A DNA stretch of 64,000 nucleotides from Rhinopomastus cyanomelas (GCA_013400115.1 VXBP01004470.1:124001-188000), one strand, 5' to 3'; shown: positions 1-13,300, counted from the stretch's first letter. Numbers and translations: made by a program. Notes: generated by a model from the letters alone, not told the origin.

Positions 1-320
1 GTCTACAAATATTTGAGGGGTGGGTGTCAGGATGATGTCACTGGGCTGTTCTCGGTGTCATGTAGTGATAGGACAAGGGGCAATGGGTGTAAGCTGGAAC
101 ATAGAAGGTTCCACATCAACCTGAGAAGGAACTTCTTCAGGTGAGGGTGACAGAGCACTGGAACAGGCTGCCCAGGGGGGTTGTGGAGTCTCCTTCTCTG
201 GAGATGTTCAAGACCCAACTGGACGGGTTCCTGTGTGACTTGGTTTAGGTGATCCTGCTGTTGCAGGCGGATTGGACTAGATGATCTTTCGAGGTCCCTT
301 CCGATCCGTAATGATTCTAT
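1..320 (+). mobile_element. CR1 LINE fragment, 3' end
   Basis: This is a near-complete match to the avian CR1 3' region: 'ataggacaaggggcaatggg', 'aacaggctgcccag', 'cgaggtcccttccgat' and a terminal attctatg. The 5' side is cut by the window edge. It lies antisense to USP15. Confidence 0.95.
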
Positions 321-1584
321 GGTGATTGTAATAATTTAGTCAATCACCCATAAAGTTTAGAATTACACAGCAAAAAAACCCCTATTAAGTTATAAAGGCT
401 GTAACAGTCAGAAGAACTATTATTAATGAGATTAAGAGGCTCAGCAAAAAAAAAACCCACCTTGTGTGTCAGCAAGCACAAATGGCCAAACACTAAACTC
501 AGTTTTGAACAATATTTATTTTGCTGAAAATACAGATACCACCATGGTTATATTAAGACCATGGTTGCTTCACAATTAAAGAACATGGTTGCTTCACTGA
601 GATAGAGGCAATTTCCAAAGTACACGTTTGACGCAAATCTTCTAAGGAACATGCGGGCTCTTCCAGCAGGACCTCTGCTTTGTTCAGACTACTTGTGTGA
701 GGGTTTAAGTGTGTGCAGCATGAAGCTGAAGGGCACAACAGTTGAAGCCTTTGTTCTGGTGCATTCTTACTTACCTTCCATGTCATAAAACAAAACTGAA
801 GGACAGCATAAATAGTTCTGGTAAGTAGGTTAGAGTCAAGTATTTAAAGGCAAAGGGAAATACTTCAGTACAATTTCCCTTACAATTACTGACATCTAAG
901 TTCATTCATATCTGTAGCAAGACAGTCTGAACTACAGAGGCTGAAAAAACATCCAACTCTATCTGTACGCTAATGGGTCAATCTAATAATCTGAAAAGTT
1001 ACTCTGACAACAAAATTGTTCAGTCAGTTCACGTTTATATTTGTGTGGCTTTCACACACAGTTGTTCTCTATATTAAACAGTAAAACTTTGTAAGAAATC
1101 TTCCCATAAAGTGATGATACTGTCTCATGCTATGGCAAGACTTCAAGCTGTTTAGTCTCTATAGCTCTGATCTGAAATATTAGGGTTTTGTCTTCATTTC
1201 TTTCTGAAATCTGGACAATGGAATTTGGGTGAACACAGTATTATTATTATAGTATCTAAAAAGCTCTTAAAATTTTAGGTTTATTATGAGAACATATTCC
1301 AGATCCTAGGAATATATTTTTATTTCAAGTTTTACCAAATTCAAGTCAATAATGTTCTGTTCATTTACTTTTAGCTCACCAGAGAAGTTAAACACATCTT
1401 TAGCTCTGAAATGCACTCACAGACTACTTTTACTTTGATGAATTTATAACATCTTTTATTCATCAACACTATCCACAAGGAGGCAATTTTCATTTTAAAA
1501 GGAGAAAAATTCATTTGGTACTGCTGCATTTTCATGAGCAAAGCCATAAGCATCCAAATAAAATAAATAACTTTACACCATTAC
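1..1584 (-). other. USP15: USP15 intron 5 (partial)
   Basis: This is the region downstream of the exon 5 donor GTAATG, running off the window. It holds a CR1 fragment at 1-320. The rest is AT-rich unique sequence; no further USP15 exon was recognised on the minus strand. Confidence 0.85.
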
Positions 1585-1730
1585 CTGTCCCTGGTATAAA
1601 CCAGCATCCTGTATGGTACTGTCTGGTTTATTCAATGGTTCAAAAGTATTACTCATGTATTTGTTCCACAATCTAGTCTCTTTTTCACCTGGAATATTGA
1701 AGATTTTTCTTATCTCTTTTTCAATTGTAT
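1585..1730 (-). CDS. USP15: USP15 coding exon 5 (second half of Ubl1, residues 159-207)
   Basis: The acceptor is aaacag at 1,731-1,733. The 146-bp exon reads (D)TIEKEIRKIFNIPGEKETRL, then the WNKYMSNTFEPLNKPDSTIQ and DAGLYQGQ segments, and ends in phase 0 before the donor GTAATG at 1,584. It encodes the rest of the Ubl1 core with the IEKEIRKIF helix and the LWNKYM strand. NIPGEKE replaces the SIPDEKE I recall for human USP15. Together exons 1-5 give 621 bases, exactly 207 codons. The next exon (expected to begin V-x-V-IEQKNEDGTW) and the catalytic Cys and His boxes are not in this window, so the gene is cut off at position 1. Confidence 0.96.
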
Positions 1731-2182
1731 CTGTTTTGAAAGAAAGAGATGACAAATTTAGCAGTTCACTATAGAAACAATAAAAGCCCAAATAAAGCAT
1801 CAGAATCAACTATTCTTTTCTAACATTCAAAATATGAAGGACACTATAGAAATAGCCACGCACATACATCTTGTTGCAGGAAGCTGCTAGTTCTCTTGCC
1901 TGTAAAACAGAAACGGGCGACTATTTTATTCCCTCCTGACCTCTTAGCAAAACAGACCAAACAAAGACAAGCTAATAAATAACAGACATCAAGAGGTACC
2001 TAGGTTCCCATATACTGAACTTCCACAACACAAGGGTGGGGAGAGGGGGGCAGAGAAAGAGATGCCAGACTGAGAAAACCAGGTGCAGGGAGCGCAGGTC
2101 CTTCTGTTTTGCTTCCTAAATCAAATCCTGTTTCATTTTCATTCTTCTGCTACCCACAACCCAGTGCAATTAGCAGTAACAT

Positions 2183-2213
2183 ACATATATATACATATAG
2201 ATAGATAGATAGT
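2183..2213. repeat. AT-rich (ATAG)n microsatellite
   Basis: A short run of atacatatata leads into about four ATAG units in USP15 intron 4. Confidence 0.8.
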
Positions 2214-3284
2214 TTAATTTTAATTAAAGACTACTCTGTGAACCGTGTATTTTAACAGGATGATGCAAGGCTTTTATATCTCTTAAAGATTTAACATATA
2301 AAGGTCTATCAAGTTTACCTGACAGGAATACAGTTGGTGTTACATAATTTTAAGCTGTAACTATTGCCTACAACTGACATTTAAGTAGCTCATAATTAAC
2401 TCCATTCTCCTTATGCAGAAGTAGAGTCTATTAAAGAGTTCTTTCATTCAAACTAATAACTAGAATGCTATGTCATAGCAACCTCACTTAGATTTAAAAT
2501 CAGGACACCCATAAAGCCCCATGACAGCCATGTCTAATAGCAGCTAACAAAGACAACTAAACAGGAGTCAACAAATGTAGTTTATTTCTGAAAACAAACT
2601 ATGAAGACAGGCACTTTCAGCTCTTTGAGAGACATTCCCCTGAAGTCATAGGATAAAAGACCAACGTGTGTCAGTCTCTCTAGCATTCCACTTGCTCTCT
2701 TTAATCTAATATTATCTTCTCTTCCACTATGTTATATATGAAATGTCAAAAATAGACTTTGAAATTAGACTTCAAAATTAGCTTCAAAGTACCTTATAAT
2801 AATCCAGTCAGTGACCTGTGAAACGTAGGAGAGTTGGCCAATATTATCTGTAGTTATGGTAGGCAACTGATTACAATTTCTGCCTATACTAGTTAACACA
2901 CATTTTAGTATGAAAGCAAGTGTTAGACTGGATCATCTGTTTCAGTAACAGCAATTCTATGTAGGCAAGACAACAGGCTGTCAGTTGATTCATTGACTTC
3001 TTTAAAAAACACCAAGGTACTGTCTGAATCAATTCTGAAACAGTTTCAAATAGCTCTACCTGAATGTAAGAACAAACCTAATCAGCAATAATCTCCCAAA
3101 AAATTTCCAATTATTTTCATGAAAAGAATTTACAAAAGGTATTTTTTCCATTGTCTTATTAATATCATGGTAATTATTTACTTGTAGCTCAGATTCTTGA
3201 CACTAATGCTAAATTACATCTCGAAAATATCCATCACATGTAAAGATATTCCCCAGGAGCTTACATCAATTTTATTGCCATGTG

Positions 3285-3548
3285 GTGTCATTTTCAGGCT
3301 AAAAGAGGGCAGATTTAGATTACAGCTCATGAAGAAATTCCTCACTATGAGGGTGGTGAGGCACTGGAACAGGCTGCCCAAAGAAGTTGTGGGTGTCCCC
3401 TCCCTGGAAGTGTTCTAGGCCAGGCTGGATGGGGCTCTGGGCAACCTCATCTATTCAAAGGTATCCCTGCCCAAGATAGGGCGGGGCTGGACCTAGATGA
3501 TCAGACTCTGAAGTCCCTTCCAACCAAAACTGTTCTATAATTCTATTA
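3285..3548 (+). mobile_element. CR1 LINE fragment, 3' end
   Basis: It contains 'gaggcactggaacaggctgcc', 'ccctccctggaagtgttc', 'aagtcccttccaacc' and a terminal ctataattctat. It is an older, diverged copy in USP15 intron 4. Confidence 0.9.
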
Positions 3549-4483
3549 TTTTCTAACACATATAAAAAGCAGCCAGTAAAAAGACTAGGTTTTATATTTA
3601 ACCTTATAGCTGTTCCTTCTGAACCAACAGTCTATATTTAATCTTAAGAGTACAGAACATTTTATAGTTGTTAGAGAAAACTGCAGTTTTAGCATGCGAG
3701 GGGCTGCATGCTTTTATATACAGTCCTGCAATCTGATAATACTACTAAAAAAACAACCTTAGAATAATCTACACACTTGTTGCTCTCATGTACGTTCCCT
3801 GGGCAAATTAACAAACATGTTTTATTCTTAACTCCACACGTTATTATGAATATTTGGACTATTTTTTCTCCCGTGCACACATAAGCCACACTGTTGACTC
3901 TGTACAGGTTGGGTACACATGAGAGGAGTTTCTCTGGCTTTAATTTCATTATGGGAATAATTTGGCCAAGTTCACTGCAAAAGCCCAACAAGCTATATTC
4001 ATAGCAGTTCACTGCAGTGGTTACCAAACAATTAAGGAGAGGGGAAGGATTGCTCCAGCTCAGTGACTGATGTTGGTGCACTACCTAATGGCTTAATCTT
4101 CATCATCACCCAGGTTTACCACCTCATCACACCCAGAGAGAGAGCAGGAAAACTCTGGCCTTTCCAAATAATGAGCTGAGTCAGCTAAAGTGAGTGGGTG
4201 AGGAAAGAGGCTGGGCAAAAGTAGTTATTTGGTGTAAAGGGCATCACTAGAAGCTCTGCAAATAAGAAGTGACCAGAGTGGTTTAAGTTATCTTCACTGG
4301 TATATGTATTTCTCCCACAGTGAATATTTTCTCCAGGAAAACTGTTCTTCCTTGTTCTCATCTTTTCTGGTGGGATGTCAAGACCTGCCTGGCTTCTTAC
4401 ACTGATTATCTTTAATTGTGGTAGATGCTGTGGTCTGACAGGCAAGAGAGAGAGGTCTGTGACAGGCCACATTTGAGCCAAGG

Positions 4484-4650
4484 CAACAGGAACAGGTTGC
4501 CCAGGGAGGTACTAAATAGCCACATCCCTGGAAGTGTTTTAAAAGTCACGTAGATATGGAGCTTACGGAAATGGTTTAGTGGTGGACTTTGTAGAGTTAG
4601 GTTAACAGTTTGACTTGATAGTCTTTTACAATCTAAACAATTCAGTAATT
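4484..4650 (+). mobile_element. Degenerate CR1 LINE fragment
   Basis: 'ggaacaggttgcccagggagg' and 'catccctggaagtgtttta' are clear CR1 blocks. The 3' tail is strongly decayed. Confidence 0.75.
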
Positions 4651-5059
4651 ATTTTTAAGTAGTAATTGGTAATTTTTAACATATCCCCGCTTCACTCATT
4701 ATCAGTTATATCAGAGTATGACCAAGACTCCGAGAAGAGTATGTTCCACCTGACTATTGCAATCAAAATTGACTGTCAATTTTGAGACTGTGAAACTCTG
4801 GTTCTTCTACACACCTTCTATGAAGGTAACCAATGCATACTTGTAGGCATGACTCAAGGTATACTGTGTATGGGCTTCTTCTGCAGTAGTGTTACAAACC
4901 TGCCACGTATGAGATCATGAGTACTAGGACGATGTCTAAAAGAGACAAGAAGAACTGCCCTTTAAAGATACCTCACAATCCATCATGTCTACAGCCACAG
5001 TTTGAAAGAATACCATTTGAAAGTTAAAGGCTATGAATTCCATGTAAGACTTATCTTAC

Positions 5060-5173
5060 GTAGTCTAAAATCAGCCAGCTCCTCCAAAAACACCTCTGCA
5101 TGACTTAAGTACTGTTTTGCAAGACTGTATGGAAGAATCTTGATGAGATGGTTGAGAAGTTCAACAATGGCTC
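5060..5173 (-). other. Candidate alternative (cassette) exon in USP15 intron 4
   Basis: On the minus strand an AG at 5,174-5,175 (context ctaacctttag) and a donor GTAAGATAAG at 5,059 bound 114 bp, a multiple of three. When spliced between exons 4 and 5 (both junctions phase 1) it stays open and would add 38 residues, including LLNHLIKILPYSLAKQYLSH and FLEELADF. The donor is good, but the polypyrimidine tract before the acceptor is weak. I know of no such insert in USP15, USP4 or USP11. An open, phase-matched 114-bp block can arise by chance, so this is a hypothesis only. Confidence 0.2.
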
Positions 5174-7843
5174 CTAAAGGTTAGTGCTATCACAAAAACT
5201 CACTAAAGAAAACTGACAAAATGTTAATGTATACTAAGCACTAACTTTTAAAGATGGCTAAGGCTATTACAGATCCCAAAACAAGTTGTCCTCAGGATTG
5301 GCAAGTTTTACATTCTTGTATTCTGCAGCAAGTTAAAGATGGATCAAAGCCAAATCTACTAGCAGAACTCCAGAAGTCCATTAAACGCAGACCCATTGGT
5401 GTAACTGCCAACAAAGTTTATTGGCTCAATTTTGAAACTGTATAGCATTGCAGGCAGAACCCGACTCCTGTTTGTTTATAACAAACCACATTTTGTGGCT
5501 TGTAAAACTCTTGAATAAAGGTAGAAAAGGAATACTTATTAGCTAATGACTTTGAATTAATCATACTTTCATACGATTAAGACTCCTGAATGGACTCCTG
5601 AGTGCTCTCTGTGATCAGCAACGAGACTTAAATGCTGCCTCTACTAAATCGATCGCATAGCTAATTTTCTCTTTAGAATTTAAAAATCACCCCCCCTTCC
5701 CTAAATGGTTAGTTATCAGTCATCCTCAGAATTAGCATGCACTGCCTCCAAGATGAGACTCCTCAATTGTAGGAGATTCCCAGTGAGGTCCAAAGAATGT
5801 CCCACACCAAGAAAATGACCATCATTACTACATTTACCTTTTTATAATTTTCCTACCTTGTACTAAACATACTGACACACAGCTTAGCTTAGTTTCCATT
5901 TGAGCAGAAACCCAAAGTTATTCCAGGAAGAATACAAATGTAAAGACTGGTACGTAAATATTGATTGTGCTTAGCATATTTAAAGTGCTGCAAAGCTTTG
6001 TTTATGAGAATTACAGAAGGTCTTGTACTGATTTCTGGAGGGCAGTAAACAACACAATCAATGATGGCAGGTAGAAAATGAAAACTTATTGAAAAGACCA
6101 CTTGTTATGTTCACTCACAGAAGAGATATTGACTCTTTCATGCTTTATGACTTCTGCAACCACAATGAAAATGCATCCCTTACTAGCATATACAAAGAAG
6201 GATAAAAAATAATCAAGATTCTGTAAGATTCCTTTTGTATTTTATTTAATGATACAATAAGCATCTCTGCTATGCATCTGATGAATTCCAAAACTACCTT
6301 AAATATATTTAAAGTGAGGAGAGGAGAGAAAAACCACTGTCTTACTTATGGATAATGATAAGAGAAAAATCTCTCCGATTATTTTCCTCACAGAAGTGTT
6401 TTTAATTTTTCTAGTTCTTCTTTTAAGACACAAACTCTTTGGATGTCCTGCCCAGAATCATCCTTGTTGGTGCTCTGCACAATAAGATTCAGCTTGAGAA
6501 AAGGTATGTTTTTAAGGGCCTGTAATCTGTATCTCATGAAAGCAAATAAGGCTAGTGTCTGGAAAGGAGCTGCTAGTGGGCCTGACTGCTTCTCATTATC
6601 CTTTATGACAATTTTCTCTTAATTGTAATTTCCTCTCTGCTAGCAAAAAAGGAATACCCTCCAAGTAAGTCATTCCCAAATGCATGGCTTCTGAAGAAAA
6701 TACAAAAAATTCAGTCTTTGCCTATAATTCCAGTAATATAATTGATTCAGTATAGCTGCAAAAAGGCTTGTGTCTGGTCCTCCGGGAAAGCTAATGTAAA
6801 ATAATTTTTCCCTCTTTTTCTGGGTTTGCTTAAAACCAGACCTGAAATAGGCCAATTAACGTACAGCACTGAAGCCTTGTTTCAAGGACAAATTTTTGTA
6901 ATTTTAAAGTTTTTGTTCCAATATAAGCATGTGATTGGTAGTTTAACTTAAAAGATTAAAACGTAATAAAGTGATTCTGTTTTTGAAGCAAGCAATTTAC
7001 AAAGAATTACAGGGTAACAAGTATAAGCCAGTACATACAACGTAAAGAGAAGCAAAACCTGCAGAAAATACACTGTTGTCAAATACTGTAAACAAAGAGT
7101 AATAGCTGGGCATGAAGTGCCAAGGGCCTAAAATACAATTCTAACTGCACAAACAGAGCACATTGAAAGGTGCTTATCTCAGATACACATGCATAAACAC
7201 ATCAAAGATTGAGTTTATGTGACCAGCACTATCTCTGTGTATGTTCTGTTATTTTCACAATGCTTAAAGAGCAGGGAAAATAACTACAAACAGAGATAAG
7301 TTAAAGGTTTAATACAGGACTCAACGTTATTGTAAAAGATTGTACCTGGCCTGCCACTTCACAACCCAAAGAATACCGCCTTTGTAGGTCACCTTTAGCC
7401 ATTAATTTACAAATTAAATTCATTCTTGCATTTTGTAGCGTACCCTTGTCTTTGTATGTATATATGTGTGTATATATATGACTAAAAAGTGTTGGCTAAT
7501 GAAAGAAGTGAAAAGGAACTCATGAAAAAATAATACTAACACAGCAAAAGCCAAGAAAAAGTACAATGGAATTCAACAGAGATAACAAAAAACATAATAC
7601 ACTTCACTTCCTGAAAAGTGCAAACGTCTAGAGTTAACACAGATGCCTAGATAATAAAACACACTTTGAAAAAAACCAAATATTTCAAATCATTTAGCTT
7701 TTAATTTGACTCCAACAAGACTAGTCCTGTTTTTTGTCACAATACCCCTTCTCACGTTACCCAGAGTCTTGTTCAGAACTTGCTACCAAGTGTTATCTAA
7801 ACAAGAGTCAAACATAAAATACTTAAAAAATATTTGTGCATAC

Positions 7844-7970
7844 CTATTGTGTCGGCTTTACTGAATCTTCGTGTGACGACATTGTTCATATTTCCATTTT
7901 CACAAAGCTTCAACTCTGTTAGATATACTTCCACTTTGCAGTGCTTTACAAACATACCCTGTTCAACAAC
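7844..7970 (-). CDS. USP15: USP15 coding exon 4 (first half of Ubl1, residues 117-159)
   Basis: The acceptor is tttcag at 7,971-7,973. The 127-bp exon reads VVEQGMFVKHCKVEVYLTEL, then KLCENGNMNNVVTRRFSKADTI. This is the start of the first ubiquitin-like domain (Ubl1), which packs next to DUSP in the USP4/USP11/USP15 subfamily. It ends with a single G before the donor GTATGC at 7,843, so Asp159 is split with the next exon. The frame is intact and the sequence looks essentially invariant against the mammalian protein as I know it. Confidence 0.97.
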
Positions 7971-10234
7971 CTGAAAAACAGATTTGGATCAGGTATCAGT
8001 CCCAGTACGCTTTCACAGACACACTTCAACATGGTTCTGAGAACTGTTCAAGAAACTGAAGTTTAGGGAATGTAACACACACAAAAAATGACAAAAATTA
8101 CAACTAAAATTCTAAGTTTTCAGAAATACAGTAAACCAAAAAGCAAATTTTTCTCATTACTATTTCTTCTTGCCTGTGTATAAAAGCACTGTGACTTACA
8201 ATGTGTGAAGCACAGTGCAAATCACAAATGCACATACTTCACCAAATGATAACATGTTTGATCAAAAGGAAAACCACCCACAGCCAGTTTTATTTCAAAA
8301 TACATTTGTCATATACTACTTCTTCCAAATATGATAAACAAGTTCTCATAGTTACAGGATATGTATCAAAACCAGAATAAACACTAACAAATCCTGGGTA
8401 ACACATTTTAAACAAAACCTACAAACCTTTCACTTATATTCTGGTAGTGATTACATTAATTTGAAACATCACTTAGTAATTACAGTTCTTCACTATATGT
8501 TCACAAAACAGCTAAGTATACAGGAATATTATTCTTGTAAATAAAAGTAAAATGTAGGAAAAAATATTCAGGGTCACCTCTTAAACGTTTTTTTCCCCTT
8601 TGATCTTCCAAAGTGTAACTGCAGTACGTAGTCATGTAGACTGTTCCAAAAATAACCACTGGCCTGATATGTGATACATCTGACAAATACGGTAAAAAAA
8701 AAGGCACTAGCTAATTGCTGTAAGAGATCTGCTATATAAATATAACTTGTATGCATGTGCCACGGGAAAAAAATAGGGAATGATTTCACTGCTGTTCAGT
8801 AGCTTGCCTCTGCTTAATGACTGCCAATCTTGACATTTAAATAAAAACGCATCTTAATTTGAGCAGCATATTAGGGTTTTCACTTTCCTAGAGTAAAACC
8901 AAATAGTTGAAGAATGGCTAAGACATTTCTGAAAAGAAAACTGACAGTGTAGTGGTAGTATTAACACACTTTATCACACGAAGTCATAGCGTTATTTCAC
9001 ATAGAGCAAGCACAACATTCTACCTATTTAAAATTTGGATCCACATTACACGAGAAGTTAGTGCAACAGAGGAGATGAAAAATAAGTTTCACACCACTGC
9101 AATGAAACAACATTAAGGATACCATCTAGGACATATTCTAGACATCAGAAGGAATTATAAACAATTTATAAAAGTACTAAAAAGAAAAACTCTTAGTGCA
9201 ATATGCATCTTGAAGGGTAGCAACTGTTCATCTTGGCAGAAAATAAAGTTATGCCAGTTTACCTGGCCACTCGTTCCACTCACTAGTGTCTACCAAGCAG
9301 AAAGCAAGTTACTCTAATTTCCTTTATTTCTCCTTCCTTCTTCCCCTCAAGTGAAAAAATTACAGGACTTTTATTTTCCGTCTGACAGAAGAATGTTTTG
9401 TTTGCTGAAACTGATCCTCATTACAAACAATAACAAGTTGGTAATAGATATAACTTTAAGGAAGGAGAGCTACTTTAATGGATTTCTCTTTCTGAATTAG
9501 AGAAAGAAGCATCACAGGAATGTCTCTTAAAAAAAAATTAAAATCTCTCTTTTATTGTATTAAAGAGAATGTTAAATATAACCAAACAACAAACTTCTGC
9601 TGACCAAGTGAATCCTGCAGGCACAAACTTTCTTTTGCATGCATGTAGTCTGACCATACTCACATCATAGGAAGAAAAAAAATAATGTATTACTCCAAAG
9701 GTTTTAATTTTAAAGTACCACATACTGATGAAGAGCTATTGTATCCACCACACCATGGACGACTACTTGTGTTGATGTGTGCTTTTTGCTTAAAGAAAAA
9801 CTCCCTTAGCAAAGCTGCTGAACACAGAAGACCCTGCTTATCAGAAAAGGAAGTAACAATTACTCTGCCAGTGTGAATTTCATTAGAGCTGTGCTTGTCA
9901 CCAATATAGTTCATACTGTTTTAGGGGTTTACACTTGCACATGATTACAAAACTCTATGCATTCACAGATTTACAAGCCTCTAAAGTAAGTTGTTCTTAA
10001 CCACAGGGCTTAGTTGAAGAAAGTATTATAACATTTGCATCATTATTTCTCAATAATTAAAAAAACCCTCTCAGATCTGAATAAAAATTCGAAATCTGTA
10101 AGCAACTAAAGCAGGAGTTGTGTAAATGATTACAATAAGCCACGACTTAGACTCTTCTAATAAATTCCTGTGCAACTCCTGTATGTTTGCTGGTCTATCT
10201 CTGAATCATATCCCAATAGGTAATTTAACAGTAC
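7971..10234 (-). other. USP15: USP15 intron 3 (2.3 kb)
   Basis: This phase-0 intron lies between coding exons 3 and 4, with donor GTACTG and acceptor tttcag. It is AT-rich unique sequence. I saw no repeat or coding segment I could support. Confidence 0.9.
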
Positions 10235-10365
10235 CTTGCGTGCTATTGGCTCTTGACCTTCCATCAGCGTATACCAGCTAACTAGCCTATTCCAGCCTTC
10301 AGTTGGCAAAAGAATGTAGTCCAGCTCATCAATGAGATGTTCCTTGAGAGACTGAGAATCACCAT
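10235..10365 (-). CDS. USP15: USP15 coding exon 3 (end of DUSP domain, residues 73-116)
   Basis: The acceptor is ttctag at 10,366-10,367. The exon opens with AT, completing Asp73, and reads DGDSQSLKEHLIDELDYILL, then PTEGWNRLVSWYTLMEGQEPIARK. This is the C-terminal half of the DUSP domain and the DUSP-Ubl linker, with the conserved LPTEGW motif. It is 131 bp and ends on a codon boundary (AAG) before the donor GTACTG at 10,234. The residue after EGWN is Arg here; human USP15, as I recall it, has Lys, a conservative change. The reading frame is intact. Confidence 0.97.
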
Positions 10366-13300
10366 CTAGAAGAGAAAGATATTTTTACTTAAATACTGTT
10401 AATTTTGTTACTTGAGTTTTGAATACAACATTTTTCACATAAATAGAAAACAAAATACTTTTTGAGTCACAGCTGCATCGTGGTGTTCAAAGTGGAACTC
10501 TACTGAAAGCAAGCAATCAAGTTAACACATAGCGCACCTATCACAGGTAGCGTTCCTACATTCTGGAACTCAAGAGACAACTTGGTATCCTCATGCAATC
10601 ATGAGTACCTAAACCACTATCACACACCACCATAGTCTTCAGAGGAAAACAATCCATTTCTCCACTCACTTTGCACATACTCGCACATTACCATGGAAAC
10701 TACAGTAGTAGTTGTAGTAGATTCAAGACAAAGTTTGATGGGGAAAATAACGTGGTACATCTGTCCTTGTCAAAGGATCACACAAGCTCCAGAAACACAG
10801 TCCCTACAAAATTCTCCACAGAGACAGCAAGATGCAGCATTTGAAAGAAGTATAACTTGGCAATGTCTTCAGGCTTAGTTTTGATTCAATCTTTACTACA
10901 GTGTCAGTGGCCATGCTAAGACAGGTCAGATTCCAGAGCTAAATCGTTTGAGACTCAGACAATTAGGGTACTTCCAAACCCAACCACAGGTCAGCAAACA
11001 TCCCAGTGTACACAGGGTGATCACATAGGGAGATACACACATTCACTTCCAGAGAATGAATCAGGATGACAAAATTACTGAGGTATAAAACCACACAGAC
11101 TATGAATAAAGAATAAATAGACTGTGACAAATACAGTCTATTTTAATTGCTATATTGAATGAACTGCAGAACTACATTGCACGATTTAAACAAAACATAA
11201 AAGTAAACTTAAATAATTAGAAACTGCTTCAAGTATTTGCCTTCCTCTTGGATTTTTTAAAAAAATAATACTTCCAGGTAAATTGAGTATTGTTGCCTTC
11301 ATTTGTATGCAAGGACAAAACTATGTGTGCACTATGTACATATGTGACAATATGAAAAGCACTTAGGCACTCTCATTTGACTGTATGTCTGTACTACTCT
11401 TACATCTCCTGTGTACAAATTCAGCAAACACAGCATAATATGACACCAATTAAAAAAATTATTATCCTGAGCATTAAAAAGACACATATAAAAATTAACG
11501 AACTCTTAGAAAAACCAACAGCAAGAATTTAACAAAACATGTTTCAACATGACCTTCAACATGAAGGCCAACACTACTGAGAACATTTAAGAGATGTGCT
11601 CACTTCTTGGTGCAAAGAGTAAACAAGATATAGCTTAACAGGACTCTAGAAACCTCCCTATTCTGCTCACACATGCTACACCTTCAGTTGGTTCAAAGGG
11701 CTTGTAATCTTAAGGGAGAATACTGGAAAAAAACAATGCTTTTTGCTTTCATTACACAAATGATGACAATATGGACGAGCAGGATGCACATTATTCTGTT
11801 GCTCCCTTCTCTTCCAGCTAAATACCCTGACATCTGAGCACAACTTAAGGAATGCGTAGCTCTCAGTTCACGTATTTTACATGTGCAGTATTTGTTACTG
11901 CCATCAGGTGCTCAGATATGGCAAGAAGATACTGTTTCAGTAATATGCAATCTGTGTAATTCAAAAATGGCTTTGTGCAGTTAAGAAGGTACAATATTGT
12001 TTTCCTCTGTTAAAAATTGTACATGACTTACTAGGAAGAGCTAAACAAAATCACCCTAAAAAGAAAAACCCAAAGTCGGAGAAGTATCACAATTATGAAG
12101 TTACTGTAAAATGAAGAGATTGTAGAATCATTCTTTAGGCAAGTCCAGAAACAGCCAAAACATTTGTAGCAATTTTAGCGAGTTAAAAACCCCAGACTCC
12201 TGATTCCACTTTGGGAGCCATAGTACATACATTTCTCTAGCCAAAAACATACTGGAATTTCACAGCAGCACCTCAGTGCATGTGCAGGTAACTAAGAATT
12301 CTGTTCTTTATATGGATAAATAAGATTAATGTGACTAAATAAGTGGCACTTCAAGTAATGCACTTGTTTAAAAGACTCCCTCCCTTATTTTTTCTCCCCT
12401 CGGGCTGTTAAAGTAGTAATATTTAAGAGTTAAAATCTGTTTCAAAACTGTCTTGTCTGATTAGGAAATAAAAAGGAACTGTATTTCAGAGTCACATACA
12501 AGAAATATTTGCTGAAACAACAGTTTCCACTATCAAGTGGCCCACTCAAGACTATTCATACAGTGATTCCATTATAATTGGGAGCAAAGGGTGGGGAAAA
12601 ACGCAATCACATCTTTCAGTTCATGTATCTCTTTAAAAGGTTCCTACTAAATTTCTGCACAGATCTGATACTGATACAGAGTTTGTAGTGAAAAAATGTA
12701 ATTTGATTCCATTTTTTCTAGTCCCCTCTCCAATTTCTAGTTTAACTTTTTCAGAATCTGATTCCACCCAAGAAGTCCTCTCACTCTGACAACTCAGTTT
12801 CTCATACAAAAGTTTTCTATGACGAACAATCTGCAATTCTTAATTACTACTTCTCCGTGCTTGCTTTGCTAATCTAATGTTGACTATCAATTTATTTGAA
12901 GATGTTACATTCCACAACATTTTTTGCACATGTTGAGATTAATTGGAATTTCTACCCATTAGTAGTCATTGTTCTCATTTCATCCACATGTTCTGAAAGG
13001 AACGTATTTGAGGAATACAACATCTGGCTTCAGTCACCTGAAATTAGTCTTTCTTGAATTTAATAATTCTTAGTTTATTTTATTATTTAAATTAGATGCA
13101 CTTAACACTTAAGGAGAGCAGCATGAGAGCAACAGTAGGTGCAAAGACAGGATGAAAACCCAAGCATTTTCAGTTTCTGTTTACGTTACCCAGGAATACT
13201 ATCCTAGTGCAGAGGATTCTGCCATGCATTTGGTGAAGGAGACAGACTACTACTTGCTGAGCATTAATGCCCTTAATATTAAAACTGCTTTCCCACATCA

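Larger units (their letters stand above)
1731..7843 (-). other. USP15: USP15 intron 4 (6.1 kb)
   Basis: This is the intron between coding exons 4 and 5 with GT/AG borders (donor GTATGC, acceptor aaacag). It is phase 1. It contains CR1 fragments near 3.3-3.55 and 4.48-4.65 kb, a short ATAG microsatellite near 2.2 kb, and a candidate cassette exon at 5,060-5,173 listed separately. A 130-codon minus-strand ORF at 3,689-4,081 shows no recognisable domain. The remainder is AT-rich unique sequence. Confidence 0.9.

Noticed and set aside
553..786. 77-codon minus-strand ORF as the next USP15 exon
   Set aside because: It does not contain the expected USP15 continuation after residue 207 and includes an imperfect internal repeat of intronic sequence.
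2910..2960. Possible ancient CR1 tail ('gactggatcatctgtttcag')
   Set aside because: Too short and diverged to separate from chance.
3689..4081. 130-codon minus-strand ORF in USP15 intron 4
   Set aside because: No recognisable domain, no flanking splice signals that fit USP15, and a length possible by chance in 64 kb.
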